Below are positions 23,010-31,213 of a DNA stretch of 39,096 bases, one piece after another. The first letter of the stretch is position 1; each line of letters opens with the position of its first letter. A program made the position numbers and the translations under genes. Below the pieces are notes generated by a model. The model worked only from the letters and a program-made list of their open reading frames with translations. It had not been told where the DNA came from and did not search any database. Source of the stretch: DASRHK01 sp035650495 (lineage in GTDB: Bacteria; Pseudomonadota; Gammaproteobacteria; Nevskiales; Nevskiaceae); contig DASRHK010000022.1 in the NCBI GenBank assembly GCA_035650495.1, forward strand, positions 1 through 39,096. Direction: 5' to 3'.

Positions 23010-25258
23010 GGCTGCGCTCCCGGACAGTTGCCGCCAATCGGCAGGCAGAGTCCATCACTCGCAAGGAAATTGGCCGTCTCGCGCTGCATCTCCTGCGTCG
23101 CGGCGGGCGAAGCGGTCGGATCGAGGATCGACCCGTGGTCGCCTTCGGCGAACTGGACGAGGTTGCTGCGCGCGGCGGGGCCGAGCAGCAGCTGCGGTGT
23201 CGCAACCGGAACGTCGAGCGGGCCTTGCACGTCGAGGCCCATGATCGCGGCGAGCGGATTGGTGCCGGACAGGTAACCGGTGATCGTGACCTTATCGAGC
23301 GTTGCCGTGCCCGGATTCGCCGGCGCTGAGTTCGGCACGACGAGATCGTCGATCACTTCGATCATGTGGATCGGGTGCGCGACGCTCGCGGCGTCCGCGT
23401 AGTTGATCGGATCGCCGGCGTCGACCGCGTTCTGGGCGAAGCGGCTGAACGTCTCGAAATCGTCGCTGCCTTCGACGAGACCGTTCGCCGCCAGGCCCGC
23501 GGCGATGATCGGCCCGAACGTCTTCGACGCGTCGATGAGCTTCGCGATGCCGCCGCCCGGCATCGCCAGCGTCGCGGCGCTCGCGTCGCTGTTCACGCCG
23601 AGATAGACGCCGCCGACGATGCCGCCGAGCGAGTGGCCGACGAAGCGGCGCTGGCTGGGGTCGAGCGTCATGCCGTTCGGCAAGCTGTTGGTGCCGAGCA
23701 CGAGCGCCGCCGGCAGCGACTTGGTCAGGTAGATGAGATCGGACGCGCCCTGGCGCAGGTTGTCGCGCGAGGTGAGCAGGCTCGACAGGTTGATGAACCA
23801 TGTGCCCGACGGATCGACCGAGCCATCGGGGCCGGGCGCGCGTGTCGTGTTGTTCTCCAGATCCAGATCGAACGTGCGCTCGGGCGTCGCCGGGTTGCGC
23901 AGCAGCGCGGCCGCGTCGTCCGGCGTGATGCCGTGCAGCGGCAGGTCGATCGCGATCACCGCGAAGCCCGCGAGCGACAGCGCCGGCGCGATCGCAAACA
24001 GGTCGGCGCGATTGCGCGTGATGCCGTGCTGGAACACCACCACCGGCCAGCCGCCTTCCGGCATCGCGTGCCCGGTGTTGGCGTTCGGCACGGTCATCAG
24101 CACCGGCACGACGACGTCGGTCGTCTTGACCGGCACCGGGAAGCACAGCGTCGTCGACGCGCTCGGATGGAAATTGGTTCCGGGCGGCGGCTGCACGAAC
24201 GCGCCGCACGGCACCTTGCCGAGGAACGATTTGGCGACGTCGGGCTTGGTCGGATCCGCGTGCCAGAAATCGGTCAGCGGAGCGGTCGAATGCACATTGC
24301 CGCCCGACGTCGCGAGGAAATAGGGCAGCGCGATCTGTCCCGCGTACACCTCCGCGACGGGCGGCAGCAGCGGATTGACCTGCGCGAGACCGAGCCCGGT
24401 GTCCTTCACGATCAGATGCTGCGCGGCCGGATCGTTCGCGATCGTCGCGCTCGCCTGCGCCTCGATGGCCTGCAGCGAATTGTCGATGGACTGCGTGGTG
24501 AAGCTCCACGCGAGCGCGATGTCGCTCTCGTCGACCTGCGCGAGCTGCATCACGGCCTCGACGACCGGGCGGATCACGCCCGCGCGGAGCGCTTCGAGCG
24601 TCGCGAGCTGCGTCGCATCGAAGAAGGAAAGATAGGGATCGACCTGATCGGCGACCGGCGTCGCGCTGCGCACGACCTTGAACGTCGCGCTCGGAATGAC
24701 GTGGCGGCCGTCGCTATTGCGCACGGACGTCTTCAGCGCGACGAGATACGTGGTCGACGGCGCGAGCGGCCTCAGCGGCTCGATGAGGATGCGCGAGCGC
24801 TGCGCGAGGATCGGCGCCTCGATCGGCGGATTGGTGCCCGGCACGACCGCGAGGGCGGGCGAAGGGCGCACCGTGTAATCGACGCCGGGCGTCAGGCGAT
24901 GGCCATCGGCGCTGTCGATGACGACGAGGCCGTCGGCGAGATCGGAGAACTCGATGAAGCCGAGCACGTCGCAGAAGATCGACGCCGTCGTCGAGAAGCC
25001 ATCGAGCTCGTTGGCCGCGGCGACGAAGCTGATCGCATCCGGGTTCGGGATGTTCAGCGTCGGATCGGTGAAGCCCGCGAACAGGCCGTCGAACGGGAAG
25101 GGGATCGACGCGCTGTCCGCCGGGCTGATCGGCACCGGGTCGAACACCGCCATCGAATCGAACTTCGGGCCGTCGGGCCCCGCTTCTCCGCTGCCTTTTC
25201 CGCAGGCGGCGAGCACGAGACAAACCGCCGCGGGCAGGCTCCAATGCAATCGACGCAT
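23006..25258 (-). CDS. VolA-like extracellular lipase/phospholipase lipoprotein
   Basis: The 750-residue protein has a lipoprotein signal (LPAAVCLVLAAC, cysteine about residue 19) and resembles the VolA/Pla-1/cef family, with a long N-terminal domain (FDPVPISPADSASIPFPFDGLFAG...) of the bacterial virulence-factor lipase type. The alpha/beta-hydrolase domain contains WPVVVFQHGITRNRAD, a nucleophile elbow GHSLGG with S543, and GDHGSILDP near the C-terminus with the likely catalytic histidine. VolA of Vibrio is a surface lipoprotein that frees fatty acids from lysophospholipids. ATG 25258 follows a GAGGAGGGG ribosome binding site. It is the first gene of a two-gene unit with the DUF1302 barrel and has a promoter with adjoining dyads upstream. 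Confidence 0.88.
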   Translation of the reverse strand: MRRLHWSLPAAVCLVLAACGKGSGEAGPDGPKFDSMAVFDPVPISPADSASIPFPFDGLFAGFTDPTLNIPNPDAISFVAAANELDGFSTTASIFCDVLGFIEFSDLADGLVVIDSADGHRLTPGVDYTVRPSPALAVVPGTNPPIEAPILAQRSRILIEPLRPLAPSTTYLVALKTSVRNSDGRHVIPSATFKVVRSATPVADQVDPYLSFFDATQLATLEALRAGVIRPVVEAVMQLAQVDESDIALAWSFTTQSIDNSLQAIEAQASATIANDPAAQHLIVKDTGLGLAQVNPLLPPVAEVYAGQIALPYFLATSGGNVHSTAPLTDFWHADPTKPDVAKSFLGKVPCGAFVQPPPGTNFHPSASTTLCFPVPVKTTDVVVPVLMTVPNANTGHAMPEGGWPVVVFQHGITRNRADLFAIAPALSLAGFAVIAIDLPLHGITPDDAAALLRNPATPERTFDLDLENNTTRAPGPDGSVDPSGTWFINLSSLLTSRDNLRQGASDLIYLTKSLPAALVLGTNSLPNGMTLDPSQRRFVGHSLGGIVGGVYLGVNSDASAATLAMPGGGIAKLIDASKTFGPIIAAGLAANGLVEGSDDFETFSRFAQNAVDAGDPINYADAASVAHPIHMIEVIDDLVVPNSAPANPGTATLDKVTITGYLSGTNPLAAIMGLDVQGPLDVPVATPQLLLGPAARSNLVQFAEGDHGSILDPTASPAATQEMQRETANFLASDGLCLPIGGNCPGAQP

Positions 25259-25330
25259 AGCCCCTCCTCATCGCAATCGCGCGCATGGTGGCCGCGTCCG
25301 CCGCCCCTGGAGGACGGCTGGTATTTTTTG

Positions 25331-25369
25331 TCTATTGCGCCGCGGCCAATCCGCGGCAAGTACGTACTT
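25331..25369 (-). promoter_or_regulatory. Promoter of the lipase-DUF1302 operon with two operator-like dyads
   Basis: On the minus strand TTGCCG (25354-25359) and AATAGA (25331-25336) are spaced by 17 nt. The spacer holds an inverted repeat GCCGCGG-N5-CCGCGGC (25339-25357), and a 12-bp perfect palindrome AAGTACGTACTT (25358-25369) adjoins and partly overlaps the -35 box. A repressor bound to either would block RNA polymerase. Which regulator is involved is unknown; none is encoded next to the operon. Confidence 0.5.
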
Positions 25370-25382
25370 TAATGCCCCTGCG

Positions 25383-25868
25383 TCAGATGGCGAAGCGGGC
25401 GCCGAGCCCTGCGGTCGCCATCCACTCCAGGCAGCGTCCCGCCGCAGCGTCGCCTTCCGCGGGTGCCCACGGCGCGAACTCCGACGAGCTCGCCGGGTCG
25501 TAAGGCCCTTCCTTCACTTCGAAAAACGTAGCGGTCTCGGAGACGCACACGTAGCTGTGCCATTGGCCGGCCGGCAGCTCCATCAGCAGCGTCGAGCCGC
25601 CCGGCGCCATGCGCACGCGCTCGGTGAGCAGGCCGTCGTCGTTGAACAGCACGAGGTCCATCTCGCCCTGCAGCGTGATGCCGAGCTCCCACCGGCTCTT
25701 GTGCCGATGCGGGCGGATGTAGGTGCCGCGGCGCAGCTTCACCGCGAGTCGCTGCACGTTCGACTCGGGCGCCTCGTGCAGGTTGTGATTGGTGCGCAAG
25801 CGCGGCGACGCCGCGGCCTTGCGATCGAGCTGGGTGAGCAGCGATGAGGTGATGCGCTTGGTCTGCAT
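25383..25868 (-). CDS. WbuC-family cupin protein
   Basis: The 161-residue protein fits the WbuC cupin family: IRPHRHKSRWELGITLQGEM carries the first cupin motif with its metal-binding histidines, and GGSTLLMELPAGQWHSYVC the second. Members are small metal-binding cupins of unknown activity, often found near polysaccharide biosynthesis genes; here no such genes are close. Its ATG at 25868 directly abuts the stop of tag (25869), so it is likely the last gene of the argA-to-tag run. No convincing terminator is seen in the 124 bp to the next gene. Confidence 0.85.
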   Translation of the reverse strand: MQTKRITSSLLTQLDRKAAASPRLRTNHNLHEAPESNVQRLAVKLRRGTYIRPHRHKSRWELGITLQGEMDLVLFNDDGLLTERVRMAPGGSTLLMELPAGQWHSYVCVSETATFFEVKEGPYDPASSSEFAPWAPAEGDAAAGRCLEWMATAGLGARFAI

Positions 25869-26462
25869 TCAGGCGGCCCGGCGGAAGCAGGTGAGGAGAT
25901 GATCGTCGATGAGCCCCATCGCCTGCAGGTAGGAATAGATGATGGTGCTGCCGACGAACTTGAAGCCGCGCTTCGCAAGATCCTTGCTCAGCCGATCGGA
26001 AAGCTCGGTGCGCGCGGGCACGTCCTTCAGTGTCTTGTGGCGATTCACGATGGGCTTGCCGTCGACGAAGCTCCAGAGATAGCGATCGAAGCTACCGAAC
26101 TCTTTTTGCACAGCGAGGAACGCGCGCGCGTTGGTGCGCGCCGAGCTGATCTTCAGCCGATTGCGCACGATGCCAGGGTCGCGCATCAGCTTCTCGACCT
26201 TCGCGTCGGTGAAGCGCGCCACCTTGGCGGGATCGAAATCGGCGAACGCCTTGCGATAGCCGGCGCGCTTCTCGAGGATCGTGCGCCAGGACAGTCCGGC
26301 CTGCGCGCCTTCGAGGATGAGGAATTCGAAGAGCACGTGGTCGCGATGCTCGGGGCGGCCCCATTCGGTGTCGTGGTAGCGCTGGTAGTCGGCGGTTTGC
26401 TCCGCCCAGCCGCATCGAATGACGTCATGCCCGCGGAGGCGGGCATCCAGTTTTGCTTTCAC
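25869..26462 (-). CDS. tag: DNA-3-methyladenine glycosylase I
   Basis: The protein removes 3-methyladenine from alkylated DNA. It shows the family signature RCGWAEQTADYQRYHDTEWG, GLSWRTILEKR and, near the C-terminus, GFKFVGSTIIYSYLQAMGLIDDH followed by C, matching the zinc-binding C-H-H-C set of E. coli Tag. The only usable start is the GTG at 26462, which overlaps the pyrC stop in GTGA. It gives 197 residues, with about 15 residues before RCGW instead of the two or three of other Tag proteins. That extra part (LDARLRGHDV) is read from a REP-like palindromic repeat. Confidence 0.93.
   Translation of the reverse strand: MKAKLDARLRGHDVIRCGWAEQTADYQRYHDTEWGRPEHRDHVLFEFLILEGAQAGLSWRTILEKRAGYRKAFADFDPAKVARFTDAKVEKLMRDPGIVRNRLKISSARTNARAFLAVQKEFGSFDRYLWSFVDGKPIVNRHKTLKDVPARTELSDRLSKDLAKRGFKFVGSTIIYSYLQAMGLIDDHLLTCFRRAA
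26420..26450. repeat. REP-like palindromic repeat inside the 5' end of tag
   Basis: ATGCCCGC-GGAG-GCGGGCAT (26427-26446) flanked by TGACGTC and CCAG has the form of the dispersed 'GTCATGCCCGC...GCGGGCATCCAG' repeats known from many proteobacterial genomes. Here it is in frame in the tag coding sequence. It is the only copy I see in the window. Confidence 0.7.
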
Positions 26463-27781
26463 CGGAACTGCATCCGCTGGCCGAGCGGCTTCGGCGTCAC
26501 TTCGCCGTTCGCGTACGCGAGCTCGCCGTTGACCCAGGTCGCCGCGACGGAGTGCGAGAACGTCGTGCCTTCGAGCGGGGACCAGCCGCAGCGGTAGAGC
26601 AGGTCGCCTTTGACGACGCGCGTCGGCGCGTGCGGGTCGATCAGCGTGAGATCAGCCCAGTAGCCTTCGCGGATGTAGCCGCGATCGACGATGCGGAAGC
26701 GCTCGGCCGGCGCGTGGCTCGTGCGCTGCACCACCGTGCGCAGATTGAGCTCGCCGCGCTTGACCAGCTCGAGCAGCATCAACAGCGCGTGCTGCACGAG
26801 CGGCAAGCCCGACGGCGCTTTCCAGTAACCCTGCGCTTTCTCTTCGGCGGTGTGCGGCGCGTGATCGGTCGCGATGATGTCGAGGCGACCTTCCTTCACC
26901 GCTTGCACGAGCGCGACGCGATCGGTGGTCGTCTTGATCGCGGGATTGCACTTGATCAGGTTGCCCTTGGTCGCGTAGTCGCGCTCGTCGAACCACAGGT
27001 GATGCACGCACGCTTCGGCGGTGATCTGCTTCCCCGCGAGCGGACCGGGCGGGAAGAACTCGAGCTCGCGCGCGGTGGTGAGATGCAGCACGTGCAATCG
27101 CGCGCCGTATTTCTTCGCAAGACTCACCGCGAGCTTCGACGACTTGTAGCAGGACGCTTCGGAGCGGATCTTCGGATGCTGGGAGGGCGGGCAGTCGTCG
27201 CCGTACTTCTCGCGCCAGATCGCCTCGTTCGCCTTGATCGTCGGCGTGTCCTCGCAATGGGTCGCGATGACATGGCGGCAGTTGGCGAAGATGCCTTCGA
27301 GCGTCTTCGGATCGTCGACGAGCATGTTGCCGGTCGACGCGCCCATGAAGATCTTCACGCCGCAGGCTTCGTGCGGCTCCAGCCGCTTGATCTCCTCGAT
27401 GTTGTCGTTCGCGGCGCCGAAGTAGAACGCGTAGTTGCCGTGCGCACGGCCGGCCGCGCGCGCGTACTTCTCGGCGAGGATCGGCCGCGTCGTCGCGTTC
27501 GGGATCGTGTTCGGCATCTCGCAGAAGCTGGTGATGCCGCCCGCGACCGCGGCGCGCGACTCGCTGGCGATGTCGCCCTTCTGCGTGAGCCCGGGCTCAC
27601 GGAAGTGCACCTGGTCGTCGATCATCCCGGGCAGGAGCCAGCCGCCCTTTGCATCGAAGATGGTGACGCCCGCGGGTGCGGCGATGTCCCTGCCGATCTT
27701 CTCGATGCGGCCCGCGCGGATCAGCAGGTCGCCCTGCGTCTCGTGGCCTTCGTTGATGATGTGCGCGTTCTTGATGAGCAT
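26459..27781 (-). CDS. pyrC: Dihydroorotase
   Basis: The 440-residue amidohydrolase catalyses the cyclisation of carbamoyl aspartate to dihydroorotate in pyrimidine synthesis. It has the metal-binding start PGMIDDQVHFREPG (residues 51-64), the carboxylated lysine in GVKIFMGAS (K143), HVLHLTTARE and the aspartate in ATDHAPH. The usual HxH pair is QxH here (Q57, H59), a form also common in one class I dihydroorotase branch, so I do not regard it as inactive. Allantoinase or hydantoinase activity is the alternative. The gene sits 6 nt after rsmE and overlaps tag by GTGA. Confidence 0.88.
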   Translation of the reverse strand: MLIKNAHIINEGHETQGDLLIRAGRIEKIGRDIAAPAGVTIFDAKGGWLLPGMIDDQVHFREPGLTQKGDIASESRAAVAGGITSFCEMPNTIPNATTRPILAEKYARAAGRAHGNYAFYFGAANDNIEEIKRLEPHEACGVKIFMGASTGNMLVDDPKTLEGIFANCRHVIATHCEDTPTIKANEAIWREKYGDDCPPSQHPKIRSEASCYKSSKLAVSLAKKYGARLHVLHLTTARELEFFPPGPLAGKQITAEACVHHLWFDERDYATKGNLIKCNPAIKTTTDRVALVQAVKEGRLDIIATDHAPHTAEEKAQGYWKAPSGLPLVQHALLMLLELVKRGELNLRTVVQRTSHAPAERFRIVDRGYIREGYWADLTLIDPHAPTRVVKGDLLYRCGWSPLEGTTFSHSVAATWVNGELAYANGEVTPKPLGQRMQFR

Positions 27782-27787
27782 TTGTGT

Positions 27788-28516
27788 TCAGACTTCCCAG
27801 TCGCCCCAGAGTGCCTGAATCGCCGCGAGCGCGGCAATGCCGGCGGTTTCGGTCCGCAGGATGCGCGGTCCCATGCCGATCGATTCGAATCCGGCGGATC
27901 GTGCGGCGCGCAGCTCGTCAGCGCTGAAATCGCCTTCGGGTCCGGCGAGCAGCGCGATCGGGCCGTCCGGCTTCTTCATCGAGCGCAGCGACTGCGTCGC
28001 GCCGATCGCGAGGATGATCTTCGCGCCCTGCGCTTGCCCGAGCCACTGCGCGATCGGCGTCACCGGATAGAGCTTCGGAATGCGAGTGCGGCCGGACTGT
28101 TCGGCTGCGGAGACGACGACGCCGCGCCAATGCTCGAGCTTCTTCTCCCAGCGCTCGGCGTCGAGCTTCACGACGCTGTTGGTCGACGTCAGAGGCACGA
28201 TCTCCGTTGCGCCGAGCTCTGCGGCCTTCTGCACGGTGTAATCCATGCGCTCGCCCTTGGAAACGCATTGCGCGAGCGTGACCGACAGCGGCGACTCGCG
28301 ATCGACGTCGCGATGCGCGGCGATGCGCGCGGTCACCGACTTCTTGCTGATCGCGTCGAGCGTCGCGTCGAATTCACCGCCTTCGCCGTTGAAGATCACG
28401 AAGGCTTCGCCCGCGCGCATGCGCAGAACCGAGGTCAGGTGATGCGCGACGGCTTCGGGCAATGCGACCGTCACGCCTTCGCGCAAGGCGGCTTCCACAT
28501 AGACCCGGTTAGGCAT
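27788..28516 (-). CDS. rsmE: 16S rRNA (uracil-1498-N3)-methyltransferase
   Basis: The 242-residue SPOUT-class methyltransferase modifies U1498 of 16S rRNA using S-adenosylmethionine. Typical elements are the N-terminal PUA-like domain (MPNRVYVEAALREG, HHLTSVLRMRAGEAF), LLAGPEGDFSADEL and the knot region MGPRILRTETAGIAALAAIQ. The length matches the family. The ATG at 28516 lies 8 nt inside the bioA gene, so the two are coupled. Confidence 0.95.
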   Translation of the reverse strand: MPNRVYVEAALREGVTVALPEAVAHHLTSVLRMRAGEAFVIFNGEGGEFDATLDAISKKSVTARIAAHRDVDRESPLSVTLAQCVSKGERMDYTVQKAAELGATEIVPLTSTNSVVKLDAERWEKKLEHWRGVVVSAAEQSGRTRIPKLYPVTPIAQWLGQAQGAKIILAIGATQSLRSMKKPDGPIALLAGPEGDFSADELRAARSAGFESIGMGPRILRTETAGIAALAAIQALWGDWEV

Positions 28517-29864
28517 CTTTCTCGGTCGCCGCCTGCACGGCTTCGAGCGCGACGCGCGTCATCAGCTCGATCTCCGCGGGCTCGATCACGTACGGCGGCA
28601 TGAAATAGATGACGTCGCCGAGCGGACGCAGCAGCACGCCTTTGCTCAACGCATATTGGTAGGCGCGCAGGCCGCGGCGCTCCTCGCGCGGATACGGCTC
28701 GCGCGAGCGGATGTTCTTTGCAAGCTCGATCGCGACGATCATGCCCTGCTGGCGCACTTCCGCGACGCGCGGGTGCGAGCGCAGCTCGGCGGTGCGCGCC
28801 CAGATCAGCTGCGACTTCACGATGTTCAGCGACATCGTGTTGGTCTGCTCGAGCAGATCGAGCGTCGCCAGCGCGGCGCGACACGCGAGCGGATTGCCGG
28901 TGTAGCTGTGCGAGTGCAGGAACGCCTTGCCTTGCGCGTAATCGGCGTAGAACGCGTCGTAGATCTTGTCGGTCGTCAGCGTCGCCGCGAGCGGCAGCGT
29001 GCCGCCGGTGAGGCCTTTCGACACGCACATGAAGTCAGGCGTGATCTTCGCGAACTCGCACGCGAACATCTTGCCGGTGCGGCCGAAGCCCACCGCGATC
29101 TCATCGGCGATGAGATGCACGTTGTGCTTGTCGCACGCTTCGCGCAGCAGGCGCAGATAGAGATGGTGATACATGCGCATGCCGCCGGCGCAGTGCACGA
29201 GCGGCTCGACGATCACCGCGCAGACTTCGTCGGCGTGACGCTCGAGCGCAGCGAGCATGAAGTTGAACTGCCGCCGCGTGTAGTCCTCCCACGATTCGCC
29301 GGCGCCGCGGTAGTAGCAGTCGGGCGAGGGCACGCGGATGCATTCCATCATCAGCGGCTCGTAGGCGTCGCGATAGATGCCGGGTGCGCCGACCGCGAGC
29401 GCGCCGAGCGTCTCGCCGTGATAGCTGTTCTCCAGCGCGATGAACTTGCGCTTGCCCGGCTTGCCGAGATTGCGGAAGTAGTGGTGCGAGAGCTTCAGCG
29501 CGACTTCCACCGCCGCCGATCCGATGTCGGCGTAGAAGACGCGATTCAATCCCTTTGGCGCGATCTTCGTGAGCCGCTCGGCGAGCGCGACGGCGGGCTC
29601 ATGCGTGAAGCCCGCGAGGAGCACGTGATCGAGCTTGTCGAGCTGGTCCTTCAGCGACGCGACGATGTGCGGATGGCGATGACCGAAGAGATTCGTCCAC
29701 CACGAGCTGATCGCGTCGAGATAGCGCTTGCCTTCGAAGTCCTTCAGCCAGACGCCTTCGGCGGACGCGATCGGCACGAGCGGCAGCCACTCGTGGTCCT
29801 TCATCTGCGTGCAGGGATGCCAGACGTGAGCGCGCGAGCGGGCGGCCCACTCGGCGTTCTTCAC
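28509..29864 (-). CDS. bioA: Adenosylmethionine-8-amino-7-oxononanoate aminotransferase
   Basis: The 451-residue class III PLP aminotransferase makes 7,8-diaminopelargonate in biotin synthesis with S-adenosylmethionine as amino donor. It opens with HVWHPCTQMKDHE, the diagnostic N-terminus of BioA, and has the PLP lysine in CVSKGLTGGTLPL (K283), SYHGETLGAL and LHSHSYTGNPLACRAAL. The GTG at 29864 overlaps the argA stop in GTGA; the frame is open upstream but that part is antisense to nothing real and shadows argA. No other bio genes lie near. Confidence 0.95.
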   Translation of the reverse strand: MKNAEWAARSRAHVWHPCTQMKDHEWLPLVPIASAEGVWLKDFEGKRYLDAISSWWTNLFGHRHPHIVASLKDQLDKLDHVLLAGFTHEPAVALAERLTKIAPKGLNRVFYADIGSAAVEVALKLSHHYFRNLGKPGKRKFIALENSYHGETLGALAVGAPGIYRDAYEPLMMECIRVPSPDCYYRGAGESWEDYTRRQFNFMLAALERHADEVCAVIVEPLVHCAGGMRMYHHLYLRLLREACDKHNVHLIADEIAVGFGRTGKMFACEFAKITPDFMCVSKGLTGGTLPLAATLTTDKIYDAFYADYAQGKAFLHSHSYTGNPLACRAALATLDLLEQTNTMSLNIVKSQLIWARTAELRSHPRVAEVRQQGMIVAIELAKNIRSREPYPREERRGLRAYQYALSKGVLLRPLGDVIYFMPPYVIEPAEIELMTRVALEAVQAATEKDA

Positions 29865-31177
29865 AGGTCTTTCACCAGCACCAGCGAGTTGCGCTGATAG
29901 TTGTAGATGCGCTGCTTCTGCACGGGGAGATCCTTGATCTTGCCTTGCGCGAAGCCGCGCTCGATGAACCAGTGCGGCGAATGCGTCGTCAGGCTGAACA
30001 GCTTCTTCAGGCCTTTCTTCTTCGCCATCGCTTCGACGCGCTTGAGCAGCGCTGCCGCACGGCCCGCATCCTGATATTCCGGATGCACGGCGACGCACGC
30101 GAGCTCGCCCATCTTGTTCTGCGGGAATGGATACAGCGCGCAGCACGCGATGACGACGCGATCGCGCACCATCACGCTGAAGTGGCCGATCTCCAATTCG
30201 AGCTGCTCGCGCGAGCGCGGCACCAGCACACCCGCGGCCTCGAGCGGTGCGATCAGCGCGAGCACGCCGCCGATGTCCTCGATGGTCGCGTCGCGCATCG
30301 ACTCGTAGTTCTCGTCGGAGTAGAGCATCAGCCCCGACCCGTTCAGCGTGTACAGCTCGCGCAGCAAGCCACCCTCGGCGTCGTTGCCGATGAGATGGAT
30401 GCGCTTCACGCCGGCATCGGCGGCGGCGACGGCCGCTTCGAGATATTCGCGATCCTCGGCGTCCTTCGCGGACGCGAGCCACTTGCGCGCCTCCGCGACG
30501 GAGATCTGTCCGGCGTCGCCGGTGTCGTCGGCGAGCTTCCACTCGTCGGGCTTGGCGTCGACCATGAACACGAGCTTCTCGGCGGACATCTGCGATGCCA
30601 CGGCCGTGGCGACGTCCTCGTACCAGAGATTGAAGATCTCGCCGGTCGGCGAGTACCCCATCGGCGATACCAGCGCGATGCGGCCCTGATCGAGCGCCGC
30701 GCGGATCGAATCGACGTCGACGCGCCGTACCTCTCCGGTGAGCTGATGATCCACACCGTCGCGCACGCCGACCGGTCGCGCGGTGATCCAGTTGCCGCCG
30801 GCGACCTTGACGCGCGCGCCGCCCATCGGCGTCGAGGCGAGCGACGTCGACAGTCGCGCCTCGATCGTCATGCGCAGGCTGCCGACCGCCTCGCGCACGC
30901 ATTCGAGCGCGGCGGGATCGGTCACGCGCACGCCGTTGTGGTGCTTGGTCTTGATGCCGCGCTCGGCGAGCCGCGCGTCGATCTGCGGCCGCGCGCCGTG
31001 CACGAGCACGAGCTTGACGCCGAGGCTGTGCAGCAGCGCGACGTCGTAGATCAGCTGGTCGAAGTCGGCGCGCGACGCAGCCTCGCCGCCAAAGGCGACG
31101 ACGAATACGCGGCCTCTGTGCGCGTGCACGTAAGGTGCCGCGGCGCGCAGCGCGCTGACGAACTGATCCGGGTTCAT
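29861..31177 (-). CDS. argA: Amino-acid N-acetyltransferase (N-acetylglutamate synthase)
   Basis: The 438-residue protein joins an amino-acid-kinase-like domain (FVVAFGGEAAS, LVLVHGARPQIDARL, residues 20-280) to a GNAT acetyltransferase domain (LACVAVHPEYQDAGRAAALL near 365). This is the two-domain ArgA form of Gammaproteobacteria. It makes N-acetylglutamate from acetyl-CoA and glutamate, the first step of arginine synthesis, and is normally inhibited by arginine. A TATAAT box 9 nt before its ATG suggests a leaderless transcript; no ArgR box is evident in the short upstream region. It is the first gene of a tight six-gene run. Confidence 0.96.
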   Translation of the reverse strand: MNPDQFVSALRAAAPYVHAHRGRVFVVAFGGEAASRADFDQLIYDVALLHSLGVKLVLVHGARPQIDARLAERGIKTKHHNGVRVTDPAALECVREAVGSLRMTIEARLSTSLASTPMGGARVKVAGGNWITARPVGVRDGVDHQLTGEVRRVDVDSIRAALDQGRIALVSPMGYSPTGEIFNLWYEDVATAVASQMSAEKLVFMVDAKPDEWKLADDTGDAGQISVAEARKWLASAKDAEDREYLEAAVAAADAGVKRIHLIGNDAEGGLLRELYTLNGSGLMLYSDENYESMRDATIEDIGGVLALIAPLEAAGVLVPRSREQLELEIGHFSVMVRDRVVIACCALYPFPQNKMGELACVAVHPEYQDAGRAAALLKRVEAMAKKKGLKKLFSLTTHSPHWFIERGFAQGKIKDLPVQKQRIYNYQRNSLVLVKDL

Positions 31178-31186
31178 GGCGCGCGA

Positions 31187-31192
31187 ATTATA
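31187..31192 (-). promoter_or_regulatory. -10 box of argA, leaderless arrangement
   Basis: A perfect TATAAT on the minus strand ends 9 nt before the argA ATG. No Shine-Dalgarno sequence is present. The region upstream of it holds the structured element copy 2. Confidence 0.6.
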
Positions 31193-31213
31193 GAGGGCCG
31201 GTGGGAGGAGGGA

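Noticed and set aside
25280..25330. Possible plus-strand terminator (GTCC/GGAC pair followed by a run of T)
   Set aside because: The stem is only five base pairs, the T run begins several bases after it, and no plus-strand gene ends upstream.
26459..27781. pyrC as a non-catalytic dihydroorotase because of QxH instead of HxH
   Set aside because: The Q form occurs in a known branch of active-looking class I dihydroorotases, and the carboxylated lysine and later ligands are present.
26453..28603. 716-residue open frame on the plus strand
   Set aside because: It is the shadow of pyrC and rsmE, both of which have full family motifs on the minus strand.
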